In this document: one piece after another, positions 44,226 to 53,100 of the stretch
Layout: every line of letters starts with the position of its first letter
Numbering within the stretch: position 1 is the first letter of the stretch
From: Shewanella sp. MTB7
Lineage (GTDB): Bacteria > Pseudomonadota > Gammaproteobacteria > Enterobacterales > Shewanellaceae
DNA length: 64,000 nucleotides
NCBI RefSeq assembly: GCF_027571385.1
Contig: NZ_CP085636.1
Span: 4,034,001-4,098,000, forward strand
Direction: 5' to 3'
Made by a program: the position numbers and the translations under genes
The notes under the pieces: model-generated
Databases searched by the model: none
The model's input: the letters and a program-made list of their open reading frames with translations, nothing else
Told to the model about the DNA's origin: nothing

Positions 44226-44240
44226 GGATAGGATAGGATA
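44226..44240 (+). repeat. GGATA pentanucleotide repeat abutting the porin start codon
   Basis: Three exact copies of GGATA run directly into the ATG at 44241; each offers an AGGAT-like ribosome site at a different spacing. Copy-number change would move the Shine-Dalgarno spacing by 5 bases. Confidence 0.7.
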
Positions 44241-45326
44241 ATGATAAGAATAATGACGGCACTGCCATTAGGTTTATGTGCTTTAAGCATGAGTGTTAAT
44301 GCAATAGAAACACCTACACTCGAACAGCAAGTTGATGAGCTAAACAAACGAATTGAACAGTTAGAGGGAAGCTCTGTGAGCCCCTCACAGTTTGAAAATA
44401 GCCAAGTCAGCCTCTATGGATCCTTCAGACCTACATTAGTTTATAACGCAGAGGAGAGTAACGACAAAGATAACTGGGATATTGGTGATGCGCTTTCAAG
44501 AATTGGTATCAAGGCCGGTACCGAATTTTCCGATGGTTGGAGCGCGATAGCTCAAGGCGAATGGAGTGTAGATATCGCTAACAACGGTAATTTAGGCAAT
44601 GCACGCTTGGCGTATCTTGGCATTGCTTCCCCCTATGGCCAAGTGGCCTTTGGTAAGCAAAGGCCAGCTCAGTACACTTTAGTTGAAGAGTATCTCGACA
44701 TCTTTAATCATGCATCCAGTCCTTTTGCCTTTGATAGTAATGGACCATTTTTTGTCAATAATTTTGCGACCTACAAACTCAACCTAAATCAGTTTACTTT
44801 TATGGCAGCAGCTCAAGTTAATGGTGACAAAGACACCCACCTATATAACTCGGGACTCGCTTTCGACAAAGATAACTTGCACATAGGCGTCGCCTATCTA
44901 GATCAAAACACAAGCGATGTGTTTGGTGGTACAGATGTCGATGGTGATAAGGACACATGGGCTGGTTCAGTTGCCTATAGCTTCAACAACGGCCTTTACT
45001 TAGCTGCTGCCTATGCAGATGTCGATTACCGTTATGATATTGCAGGGTTGAGTAAGAGTGGTAGCACATTAGACACTGCACTGGCATATCCCATCGCAGA
45101 ACACTATAAAATTAAACTCGGTTACTTTGATTACGATGATGGAAAAAGCACATTGCTAAGCCAAAGTTATGACGGCTATAACACCACGTTAGAATGGAAC
45201 CCTGTTGATAATATTCGTCTACATTTAGAATATTTAGTGCGAAACTATGATCAAAAAAATGACGATCAAAGCATCACTATCGGTTTCCGATATGACTTTA
45301 ATCTTCTATGGGGTAATGGTCACTAA
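44241..45326 (+). CDS. Outer-membrane general porin (Porin_4 type)
   Basis: A 361-residue protein with a signal peptide (ALPLGLCALSMSVNA), a coiled-coil-like segment (LEQQVDELNKRIEQLEGS, about residues 30-50) and a beta-barrel of alternating amphipathic strands (VSLYGSFRPTLVYN, VAFGKQRPAQY near the usual PEFGR-like loop). Trimeric diffusion pores of this kind often carry specific anionic solutes. It ends DFNLLWGNGH, without the usual C-terminal aromatic, a mild oddity. As the last gene of the plus-strand run, it probably lets the sulfonate cross the outer membrane; a terminator follows. Confidence 0.8.
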   Translation: MIRIMTALPLGLCALSMSVNAIETPTLEQQVDELNKRIEQLEGSSVSPSQFENSQVSLYGSFRPTLVYNAEESNDKDNWDIGDALSRIGIKAGTEFSDGWSAIAQGEWSVDIANNGNLGNARLAYLGIASPYGQVAFGKQRPAQYTLVEEYLDIFNHASSPFAFDSNGPFFVNNFATYKLNLNQFTFMAAAQVNGDKDTHLYNSGLAFDKDNLHIGVAYLDQNTSDVFGGTDVDGDKDTWAGSVAYSFNNGLYLAAAYADVDYRYDIAGLSKSGSTLDTALAYPIAEHYKIKLGYFDYDDGKSTLLSQSYDGYNTTLEWNPVDNIRLHLEYLVRNYDQKNDDQSITIGFRYDFNLLWGNGH

Positions 45327-45370
45327 GCACTGCTTAAATCAGCTAATGAATCAGCTAATGAATCAGGTCG

Positions 45371-45403
45371 GAATAGGATGCAAAAATCTTATTCTGGCTT
45401 TTT
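45371..45403 (+). terminator. Intrinsic terminator after the porin gene
   Basis: GAATAGGAT and ATCTTATTC pair (one G-T wobble) around a 6-base loop, then TGGCTTTTT. It closes the plus-strand sulfonate run. A small direct repeat AATCAGCTAATG twice lies just upstream at about 45337-45360. Confidence 0.8.
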
Positions 45404-45432
45404 AAAATCAATATAAAACTAAGTTTCGTAAA

Positions 45433-45795
45433 CTAATGACGATGCTTCATAAATGAGCTTTTCACTTTTATTTTACCCTTATGAAAGGTGAAAAGATCAC
45501 ACCCTTCTAGCTCTATTTTTGTGCCATCAGGTTTAGTGGCTGTAAATATCCACTCTGAGCAACCACGATCATCTTTTATGAAATGTTTAGCATTGTCGAA
45601 ACTGATGTCAGGCATGGTTTCCAATACTGAAATGAATCGTGATTTAACCGTTTCATATCCTGAATGACGGGTGCCATGTACCTCTGTCCCACCACCAGTC
45701 TCATAAATACAATCAATCGACATAAAAGACATAATTTTATCGATATCATGCTCATTCCATGCATCGACATAAGCTTGAAGGTCATCAATTTTCAT
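45433..45795 (-). CDS. TauX-like NTF2-fold protein (second copy)
   Basis: A 120-residue SnoaL/NTF2-like protein that is clearly related to TauX at 38153: both share AWNxHDIDxxM, the following DC, a central AKHF/AEHF with a charged step, and a C-terminal DxFTxxxGKIxxK. It lies on the opposite strand, 106 bases after the porin stop, so it is not co-transcribed with tauXY. It may be an alternative small subunit or an independent NTF2-type protein; there is no FAD partner next to it. The ATG has only a weak upstream ribosome site. Confidence 0.75.
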   Translation of the reverse strand: MKIDDLQAYVDAWNEHDIDKIMSFMSIDCIYETGGGTEVHGTRHSGYETVKSRFISVLETMPDISFDNAKHFIKDDRGCSEWIFTATKPDGTKIELEGCDLFTFHKGKIKVKSSFMKHRH

Positions 45796-45874
45796 AATGC
45801 TATCCGCTTAATAACAATTCTGCTTTTAGTATAGCAACCAGAAAGAGAGTGTAATTTTATCTATTCAGACAGCA

Positions 45875-46450
45875 CTAATCTAACTTTTTCCACACTTCAA
45901 CTTCTTTAAGTTTTCCCGCTTCAATCCGTTTAGTGTACAACTCAATGCCTTTAAGCTTGTACTCAAAACTAAATGAAGCTCCCTTGTCTGCGCCAAAAGA
46001 GTTAAACATGGGGTACTCAATATATTGAGAGTCAGTAAATTCATAACGGCCAGTACCAGCGGCCCAAAAATCATATTGACCTAGCCCCTGTTCGCCACTT
46101 TCTTTGACCGTGGTAAAGCTAAAATAAGAAGCTGAGATCACCTTAACCGCGCTAAGGTGCAAGCTTTCATATTTAACCCACGAGTCGTTCTCATCCAGAT
46201 ATCGACCCGATATCAACAGCCAGCTTCCGATAAATGGATTAGACACTTTATCTGAAACAGAAGAACTCACCTCATGCGAGGAGATGTTTTGAGACGAGCC
46301 TGTATTAACAAGATCAACATCGGCAAATAAAGCTAAATTCACAGGGCTAAAACTCGTCGCCATCAAGGCTGGTGATGCAGTGGCGATACAAAAGCTAAGT
46401 ACTGATAAGAGATTAATACTCGATTTAATCTTAGTCACATTTTCATCCAT
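45875..46450 (-). CDS. Secreted protein of unknown family downstream of oleD
   Basis: A 191-residue protein with a signal peptide (LLSVLSFCIATASPALMATS). The mature part has a serine-rich stretch, then beta-rich sequence: FIGSWLLISGRYLDENDSWVKYESLHLSAVKVISASYFSFTTV, YDFWAAGTGRYEFTDSQYIEYP. The pattern GSW...YxxxxSWV resembles lipocalin-like bacterial proteins (a GxW start and antiparallel strands), but I cannot assign a family. It starts 37 bases after the oleD stop and may be co-transcribed with the hydrocarbon genes. AAGGAT lies about 10 bases before the ATG. Confidence 0.7.
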   Translation of the reverse strand: MDENVTKIKSSINLLSVLSFCIATASPALMATSFSPVNLALFADVDLVNTGSSQNISSHEVSSSVSDKVSNPFIGSWLLISGRYLDENDSWVKYESLHLSAVKVISASYFSFTTVKESGEQGLGQYDFWAAGTGRYEFTDSQYIEYPMFNSFGADKGASFSFEYKLKGIELYTKRIEAGKLKEVEVWKKLD

Positions 46451-46487
46451 GAAGTGGTTATCCTTAAGCGCTTTTTATTTTAAATAC

Positions 46488-47573
46488 TTAATGGCTTCTA
46501 TTTAGATACTTTTTCAATTTCACCATGCCTTGGTCAATGCTCACAACAGGTGAATAACCGAAATCTGTTTTCGCAGCAGTTATATTAAAATAGTGACTGG
46601 TTGATAGTTGCCTAGCAACAAAACGAGTCATCATGGGCTCCTCTTGCTTATTCATCAGAGAATATAATGTTTCAAGTACCACTCCCACGCAAAAAGCAAG
46701 AGATGCAGGCACCCGTTTAGTCACCTTAGGCATATCAACACAGGCCAAAATTCTGTTAAGCATATCAGCCATAGTGATAGGTTCATCATTGCTAAGATAA
46801 TAGGCTTTACCAGCGGCAACTGAGCCCGGTTCAAATAGATTTAGCGCCGCAAGAATATGTGCAAAAGCCGCATTATCCACATAAATGGTGTCAACAAGCT
46901 TGTCCTCTTTTCCAACCAATTTTAACCTGCCAGCTTTAGCACGCTCTATCACTCTAGGCACAAGATGAGGATCTTCAGGCCCCCAGATCAGGTGGGGCCT
47001 TAAGGCGACAGTTTTCAATGAATCTGTGTTGGCCCCTAATACCATCTGCTCGGCAACCGCTTTAGATTCGCCGTAATAGTTCAGGTATTTAGCCGCATAA
47101 GGGGCAGTTTCATCGATACCAGACTCATCCTTTCCAGCAAACGTCACACTTGGCGTACTGGTGTAAACCAGATTTGTGATCGCTAACTGCCGACATGCCA
47201 AAATAATATTCGCAGCACCGGCCACATTGGGTGAGAAATAACTCATCTTACTGCCCCACACACCAGCTTTGGACGCCACATGAAACACAAGGTCACACCC
47301 TTTCATGGCTGCAGTGACGCAAGCTTGATCGGCAATATCCCCGCGGATCATATTGACCCCCATCGCACTGAGCTCAGGATAATTGCCTCGAGCAAAACCG
47401 GTCACCTTGATGCCTGCCGCCAGTAAACGTTTACAAATAGCCTTACCGAGAAAGCCACCTGCGCCAGTAACAAAAGCATGATTAGCCTTAGTTTTAAGTT
47501 TGGTTAACGCAGTTTGCTCTAAAGGATCAAGATGGGACAGTTGGGGTGTTGACTGCTTGAATGTTGCCGACAT
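46488..47573 (-). CDS. oleD: OleD, NADPH-dependent 2-alkyl-3-ketoacyl reductase
   Basis: An extended-SDR/3beta-HSD-like reductase of 361 residues; it reduces the beta-keto acid made by OleA to a beta-hydroxy acid. The Rossmann motif VTGAGGFLGKAICKRL is near residue 38, TSTPSVTF near 145, and the catalytic YxxxK as YYGESKAVAEQM near 165. The length and motifs match OleD. It is the fourth gene of the minus-strand run oleA, oleB, oleC, oleD, with a 6-base gap to oleC. Confidence 0.9.
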   Translation of the reverse strand: MSATFKQSTPQLSHLDPLEQTALTKLKTKANHAFVTGAGGFLGKAICKRLLAAGIKVTGFARGNYPELSAMGVNMIRGDIADQACVTAAMKGCDLVFHVASKAGVWGSKMSYFSPNVAGAANIILACRQLAITNLVYTSTPSVTFAGKDESGIDETAPYAAKYLNYYGESKAVAEQMVLGANTDSLKTVALRPHLIWGPEDPHLVPRVIERAKAGRLKLVGKEDKLVDTIYVDNAAFAHILAALNLFEPGSVAAGKAYYLSNDEPITMADMLNRILACVDMPKVTKRVPASLAFCVGVVLETLYSLMNKQEEPMMTRFVARQLSTSHYFNITAAKTDFGYSPVVSIDQGMVKLKKYLNRSH

Positions 47574-47579
47574 AGAACC

Positions 47580-49340
47580 CTATTCCTTGTGTTGATGTTG
47601 AGCCCACACCGCAAGCTTTTCACGGAATATTTTGGCGTTATGACGGATATCGACAGGAAATGCTGGGTGGATAAGAAAACGGCTAATCCCCTTGGTTTGA
47701 GCATGCTGGCCTGCTATCTCATTTAACTCCGCATAAAGGCTTGCGCCTCTAGAGCATGCCAAAGAGGAATCAAGTTCAATACACAAAAGCGGTACCGTCT
47801 CACCTCTGACTTTAATACCAACTAAGGCTGAACGTTTCACTTGTGAGTGGGTATTAAAAATTCGTTCACATGGGATGGAGAAATAACGTAGGGGGTGATG
47901 GGGTAATTGAGTGCTGGCATCAACTCGATGTGCTTTACGGCCACACATCCATAACAGTCCATCACTATCAAGATAGCCTAAATCCCCCATACGATGGCGC
48001 ACTTCGTCACCATCGGCAATTTTTGCCTGCTCAGTGGCACTGTCACGTCGATAATAACCACGGCTGACCATCGCACCTTTAACCACTATTTCACCTATTT
48101 CTCCGACAGGTAAGCATAGAGATTCATCCCAGTTAATAATCGGTGCTTCACTTATCTTAATGATGGCAATATCAACGCCATCTATCGCGTGTCCAACACA
48201 GATCCCACCGCCATTATCAGTGACACTCGTGGTGTCGAACAATGCCTGACTGGCCATCTTACTCAGAGGTAGCGACTCAGTTGCGCCGTAGGAGTTAAGC
48301 ACCTCAACTCCTTCACTCAGCATATGGCTAAAATGTTTAATTGAGGCAATCGTCGCTGGCGCACCCGCAGAGATAACCCGTTTAATACTCGGTAATTTAT
48401 GACAATGACTCGCCGACACACCTGCCTGTCCTAGTCGCTCAATTAAGGCAGGATTGACGAACATATTGCTGCATTGATACTTATCAATGGCAGCAAAAAG
48501 ATAATCAGGGGTGGCTGTAATAGGCTTGCTGGCATCCATCTCAGGGATGATAGAAGCCATGCCTAACGCTGGCCCAAAAAGAGAGAACAAGGGAAAAGTG
48601 GCTAAATCACGTTCACCGGGTTCGATACCATAATCATGTTTAAGTGCAGTGATCTGCGCTTCAAACATCTTATGGGAATACACCACACCTTTTGGTGTTC
48701 CGGTACTGCCGCTGGTAAAGAGAATCGCCGCCATTTCATCTTGATCAAGCCAAACCATTTCATAGGGTTCATTAGAAGTATGCTGTTGCAGTTCAGCTAA
48801 TGTCACCCCACCCCAGCAACTTTTACCGTTAATGCTCGCTCCACCCACTGTTATGAGAGACTTAACACTCTCCTTGCCCCAACCAAACAGTTTTCGAGCC
48901 AAATGCGCTTTAGGGATACCAATAAACGCATCGGGCTGCGACTCAATAAAGCACTGCTTTAAGTTTTTCACTCCCATACCCGGATCGACCAAAATAGGCA
49001 CAACACCCGCTTTAAACAGAGCAAACGTCAGGGTAAAAAAATCTAAACTCGGGGTCACCATCAATACCGCTTTCATGCCACGAGTGAGCCCGTAAGCATT
49101 CAAGCCATGGGCCAATTTATCACTTTGACGATTTAATTCTGCAAAGTTGAGTTCTTGATATGAAAGTGTTTTTTCCGAGAAAAATGAACCTGAGGCGCTT
49201 TGTACTGCAACAGCGAGTTGTTCTGGGAAGGCTTGTGATGCTGTGGTTAAATGGCGGCAAAGATTAGCGCCTCTCGCACTACTCTCTAGTGAATAGTCTT
49301 GTGAAAAGTCAGCTGAAGAGTTTTGTGAATAGAGAGTCAT
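47580..49340 (-). CDS. oleC: OleC, beta-lactone synthetase (AMP-binding)
   Basis: An acyl-adenylate-forming enzyme of 586 residues that converts the beta-hydroxy acid to a beta-lactone. The AMP-binding P-loop [18 protein letters not shown] is near residue 215, SYGATES near 350, and [20 protein letters not shown] near 465. The family is that of CoA ligases, but the location between oleB and oleD and the C-terminal part fit OleC. The stop is 6 bases before the oleD start. The upstream gap to oleB is 77 bases. Confidence 0.9.
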   Translation of the reverse strand: MTLYSQNSSADFSQDYSLESSARGANLCRHLTTASQAFPEQLAVAVQSASGSFFSEKTLSYQELNFAELNRQSDKLAHGLNAYGLTRGMKAVLMVTPSLDFFTLTFALFKAGVVPILVDPGMGVKNLKQCFIESQPDAFIGIPKAHLARKLFGWGKESVKSLITVGGASINGKSCWGGVTLAELQQHTSNEPYEMVWLDQDEMAAILFTSGSTGTPKGVVYSHKMFEAQITALKHDYGIEPGERDLATFPLFSLFGPALGMASIIPEMDASKPITATPDYLFAAIDKYQCSNMFVNPALIERLGQAGVSASHCHKLPSIKRVISAGAPATIASIKHFSHMLSEGVEVLNSYGATESLPLSKMASQALFDTTSVTDNGGGICVGHAIDGVDIAIIKISEAPIINWDESLCLPVGEIGEIVVKGAMVSRGYYRRDSATEQAKIADGDEVRHRMGDLGYLDSDGLLWMCGRKAHRVDASTQLPHHPLRYFSIPCERIFNTHSQVKRSALVGIKVRGETVPLLCIELDSSLACSRGASLYAELNEIAGQHAQTKGISRFLIHPAFPVDIRHNAKIFREKLAVWAQHQHKE

Positions 49341-49417
49341 ATTGTGTGACCTTACTCGTTTCTTTCAATGAGAAAGCGGATCATATTGATCCGCTAATAC
49401 CTGTTCAAACGTTCAAG

Positions 49418-50308
49418 CTAGCTCGCGACAAGTGACTTATCTGACATAAAATCACTAATATGTCCCACAACTTCTTCACTTGCATCTTCAAGGATATAAT
49501 GACCGCAGTCGGCAAATTCATGCACGCTTGCGTGTGGCATCTCGACTTTCCATTGCGCTAAGAAATGTTTGTCGAAAACGAAATCTTTAAGGCCCCAACA
49601 AATGAGTGTTGGCACATTGGCAAACTTAGGCAAACTAGCCGCTATCTCAGACACTAGTCCATAATTCCTATCGCTAGGCTTAAGTGGGATATCTTGCACA
49701 AATCGTAAGGTAGAGATGCGGTTCGCCCACGAGTTAAATGGCGCGACATAGGCATTTCTGATCTCAACAGACATAGGTTTGCGCTTAACACCAACATAAG
49801 AAGCAATGGATGAAAAAGCGTTAAAGCCGCGAACTAAAGCTGTACCCAACAAGGTATTACGGCAGATCCACAGTGGCCAAGGAAAAGGCTTAGACTCTGG
49901 AAGATGAAACGCACCAGTATTCAATATCACAAGGCGTTTAATACGTTCTGGATAACGGGCTGCGTAGCCCATGCCAATCATCCCACCCCAATCATGAACC
50001 ACTAAGGTGATATTTTCTTTCACATCAAGGTGATCGAGCAGTGCTTCAAGATCATCAATACGATTTTTGAGCGTGTAATCATAACCGCTATCGTCTGGCT
50101 TATCAGACAAACCACAACCGATATGATCCGGCACGATACACTGGTGATCACCGCTAAGCGCTGTCACCACATTGCGATAATAGAATGACCAGCTCGGGTT
50201 ACCATGAACCATAACCACTGGTTCACCTTGCCCTTCGTTGACGTACTGCAGCTTATGGCCATTTCTATCGAGATAATTACGCTTGAAGGGAAACAGAGTG
50301 TCTAACAT
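49418..50308 (-). CDS. oleB: OleB, beta-lactone decarboxylase (alpha/beta hydrolase)
   Basis: A 296-residue alpha/beta-hydrolase of the haloalkane-dehalogenase type that turns the beta-lactone into the olefin and CO2. The nucleophile Asp lies in LVVHDWGGMIGMGYAARYPERI (near residue 105), preceded by VMVHGNPSWSFYYRNV; the catalytic His is in FADCGHYILED near the C-terminus. AGGAAG before ATG 50308 decides for this start over the longer frame to 50344. It is second in the ole run. Confidence 0.9.
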   Translation of the reverse strand: MLDTLFPFKRNYLDRNGHKLQYVNEGQGEPVVMVHGNPSWSFYYRNVVTALSGDHQCIVPDHIGCGLSDKPDDSGYDYTLKNRIDDLEALLDHLDVKENITLVVHDWGGMIGMGYAARYPERIKRLVILNTGAFHLPESKPFPWPLWICRNTLLGTALVRGFNAFSSIASYVGVKRKPMSVEIRNAYVAPFNSWANRISTLRFVQDIPLKPSDRNYGLVSEIAASLPKFANVPTLICWGLKDFVFDKHFLAQWKVEMPHASVHEFADCGHYILEDASEEVVGHISDFMSDKSLVAS

Positions 50309-50463
50309 GACGCTTCCTAATATTCTTATCCATAGTGCCTCCACAAAGAGACAATGTTTTTATCGACTTAATAGGAGGTAAGCTAAACAAAGCCCTCCTT
50401 CATAACCTAGATTAAGCCGTTTGGCACCGAACAAGAGTGCATCAATCTGATTTGATAGGCGTA

Positions 50464-50580
50464 ATGAAAAAATGCGTAGTCACCTTATTGGTGATAAGTC
50501 TTTTTTCATATAGCATGCCGAATCTAGAGGATGCGCTACTGTCGGTGAGTCAACGGCTTAATTTAGGTTCTACCACTTAA
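50464..50580 (+). CDS. Candidate 38-residue secreted or membrane peptide
   Basis: A plus-strand ORF in the gap between oleA and oleB, ending inside the 3' end of oleA. Its start MKKCVVTLLVISLFSYS looks like a signal peptide or membrane anchor; the rest is a short amphipathic-looking tail (NLEDALLSVSQRLNL). AGGCGTA just before the ATG is a weak ribosome site. It lies antisense to the ole genes, so it could also be chance. A hairpin TCACC-TTATT-GGTGA with a nearby T-run lies within it at 50480-50494. Confidence 0.35.
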   Translation: MKKCVVTLLVISLFSYSMPNLEDALLSVSQRLNLGSTT

Positions 50581-51619
50581 TCCCTAACATCATGCAGTTT
50601 AACCCACTGCCAATGCCGAGAAAGCTCACCTGATCGCCCTTTTTAAGGAAACCTTGGTCATGTGCCATAGCCGCCGTTACCGGCAAAGATACCGTGCCCA
50701 TATTGCCCAGCAACTGGTATGTGGGGAACTCTTTCTCTTGAGGGATGTTCAAGGCATTAAGCACTAAACGGCGATTAGAAGAACCCACCTGATGGCAGAT
50801 AACCTTATCGACCTGTTCAACCACCCAGTCACGTTGCTCAAGGAAATGACTCCAAGTATGACGAGCAAGCTCTACACCTTCTTTAAGTAAGGCAACACCA
50901 TCGGTGCGCATAAACTCACGATAAAGATGTAAGCCCGCTTCTTGTAAACCCCACTGACAAAGATTGTGATGTTCAGGCGCTGAAAGGTGACTGGCTCCTA
51001 AGAGCTGATGTTGACGATCGCTTCTTAACGGTAAACTGCCATCAGTTAGTAATACCGCTACCGCACCAGAACCACCGGTTAAGGTCGCCAGTGACTGAGC
51101 ATAATTCTGCATCGTTTGATCAGCCAACATATTATCGATTGTTATATCGACAATATGACGCGCTGATTCACATGAAACGACTAGGCCAGCTTTAATTTGA
51201 CCTAACTCGATTCGGTTAGCGATGTCCAAAATACCAGATAAGACGCCTAAGCAGGCATTGCTGATATCATAGATAGCGGTATCTTTAGATACACCTAGCT
51301 CAGCGGCAATACGACATGCGGTGGCGGGTTCATGTTGATCTCGACAGACTCCTGTGTACACCACAGCACCAAGATCGCTGACTTTAATGCCTGTCTCATC
51401 AATCGCCTTATGTGCAGCCGCCAAAGCACCATCGGATAACCGATGGCCTTTTGGCCACCAACGGCGCTCCTGGATACCAGTCAATGCAGCAAGTTGCCCC
51501 ATTGGAATGCGAAATTTCTTGTATAGTGGTGCCAATCTAGATTCTAAATCGGAAGTGGACACGACTTCAGGTGCCAGTTCATATGTCAGGCTATTAATAA
51601 ATACTCGGGAATATTTCAT
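50570..51619 (-). CDS. oleA: OleA, thiolase-fold head-to-head acyl-CoA condensing enzyme
   Basis: A FabH-like thiolase of 349 residues that joins two acyl-CoAs to a 2-alkyl-3-keto acid. The nucleophile Cys lies in DISNACLGVLSG (near residue 123), the catalytic His in ICHQVGSSNR (near 285), and Asn in LLGNMGTVSLP (near 315). The N-terminal LTGIQERRWWPKGH and the length fit OleA rather than a fatty-acid FabH. It is the first gene of the ole run; 257 bases upstream hold the promoter region. Confidence 0.92.
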   Translation of the reverse strand: MKYSRVFINSLTYELAPEVVSTSDLESRLAPLYKKFRIPMGQLAALTGIQERRWWPKGHRLSDGALAAAHKAIDETGIKVSDLGAVVYTGVCRDQHEPATACRIAAELGVSKDTAIYDISNACLGVLSGILDIANRIELGQIKAGLVVSCESARHIVDITIDNMLADQTMQNYAQSLATLTGGSGAVAVLLTDGSLPLRSDRQHQLLGASHLSAPEHHNLCQWGLQEAGLHLYREFMRTDGVALLKEGVELARHTWSHFLEQRDWVVEQVDKVICHQVGSSNRRLVLNALNIPQEKEFPTYQLLGNMGTVSLPVTAAMAHDQGFLKKGDQVSFLGIGSGLNCMMLGIKW

Positions 51620-51876
51620 GCAACAGTAATATTTCGCTCACTATATTGGTGAAAAAACAACCAATAAATATTGTTTTTAGTGTTAACTCGACATTTGAAC
51701 AAGAAAAGACTAATGATTCAATAGAAAACCGTCATAGGTTCACTTTATTTGTTCATTTAAGCTTAATCTAAACAAAACCGTCGAGAATTTGAGTTCATAA
51801 TTAAACACAGTAAGATACAAATTATTATTGTAAATAGCTACTTATGTACTAATTAATACTATAAAAGCAAACATGT

Positions 51877-53100
51877 CTACCTTTTAGCCTTAATCAGTGA
51901 ATTTCTTGGTGTTATCTCGTTATCACAAAACGCTTCTAAACTGACTTGATATCCTTGCTCCTCTAAAAAACAGACCCTATCAAGCAGTAACCAATGCTCA
52001 AATACGGCACGGAACAGGTGAGCTACAAGATCTATCCTACGAGTCAGTTTTTGCCGCTCAATCCCTAAATGAAGAAAATGATCGAAATCGAGCCCTTCGG
52101 GGAGACTCACAGACTTTTGCTCAGCCGCCCAAACACAGAAAGTGGCAAAACCACCGCTTAACTGACTTTGCTTTATCGAAGGGATCGGTAAGTAATGACT
52201 TGCATCCCTTACTTCACGCTGCAGACAATCGAAACCTAAACGCCAGGCAATCTCTTTATGCCTTAAGCCCAACTGCTTCTCATTCGCTATCGTGCTTTGC
52301 TGTAAAGGCAGTTGGAGATCATGACGCGTTAACCTTAGCTGACTTTTAATCCCTATCTGCGACATGGCTTGATATTCATGAGACTGGATCAGATGGTAAC
52401 AACAGGGCGATATGGCGATATTTCGTGTCCCCGCCTTGGCAGCTAAGCGCAATAAACGCACATGAAGATCACCACAGGCATGCAGTGCAACGGCTTGTTG
52501 CTCAACTTTCAGCTCACTTTGATGTGCATCAAACGCATCAGCACAGATAAACCGTTGCGGCAATTGCCACTGCTTAGCAAACCGTTCACCGGCTTCACAC
52601 AGCCCTTGTTGCCACTCTAGGCTAACAACCTGTCTATCGTGTGCCTTGGCGATTAATCGCCCAAGGTGTCCTTTACCAGCGCACCATTCAAGCACTTCAC
52701 TATGCCCACTGTCTATCTGCTGAGTAAATGCCGTTATCTGGGCCCATTTTCGCCCCTTAATCCCTGCGCTGAAATGGCCAACTTCCTGTTGATCCACGAG
52801 TTCAGATTGAGCCTCTGACGTTTTAGGCAGTTTGATATCAAGGAGCTCTAACTGCCATTCCCAACTCAAAGCAACTAAATCAGCCCTAAGAGCTGGCAAT
52901 AAACAGCCAAGCAAATCCGCCTGTACCCTATCAATAATATCAAGCTCACTGTCAGCCAACGACCTAACACACAATGCAAGATGAGGAAACGTATGACTCC
53001 AAGGCAGATCATCACAATCAAATGCCTTAACTTGCCACAGTGCACGGCTTTGAACTAACAGGGTATCCAGCTGGGCTAATAACGCGCTGTGAGACAGCAT
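51877..53100 (-). CDS. SAM-dependent methyltransferase (GSTCD-like)
   Basis: A 407-residue protein with a class I methyltransferase region in the middle: VLEWCAGKGHLGRLIAKAHDRQVVSLEW (motif I and acidic loop, near residue 140), HACGDLHVRLLRLAAKAGTRNIAISPCCYHL (near 210; the PCCYH motif). The PCCYH pattern and the C-terminal part resemble the bacterial relatives of eukaryotic GSTCD/methyltransferase-25-type proteins. The substrate is unknown. It starts directly after the stop of the lipoprotein gene with no gap. Confidence 0.75.
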   Translation of the reverse strand: MLSHSALLAQLDTLLVQSRALWQVKAFDCDDLPWSHTFPHLALCVRSLADSELDIIDRVQADLLGCLLPALRADLVALSWEWQLELLDIKLPKTSEAQSELVDQQEVGHFSAGIKGRKWAQITAFTQQIDSGHSEVLEWCAGKGHLGRLIAKAHDRQVVSLEWQQGLCEAGERFAKQWQLPQRFICADAFDAHQSELKVEQQAVALHACGDLHVRLLRLAAKAGTRNIAISPCCYHLIQSHEYQAMSQIGIKSQLRLTRHDLQLPLQQSTIANEKQLGLRHKEIAWRLGFDCLQREVRDASHYLPIPSIKQSQLSGGFATFCVWAAEQKSVSLPEGLDFDHFLHLGIERQKLTRRIDLVAHLFRAVFEHWLLLDRVCFLEEQGYQVSLEAFCDNEITPRNSLIKAKR

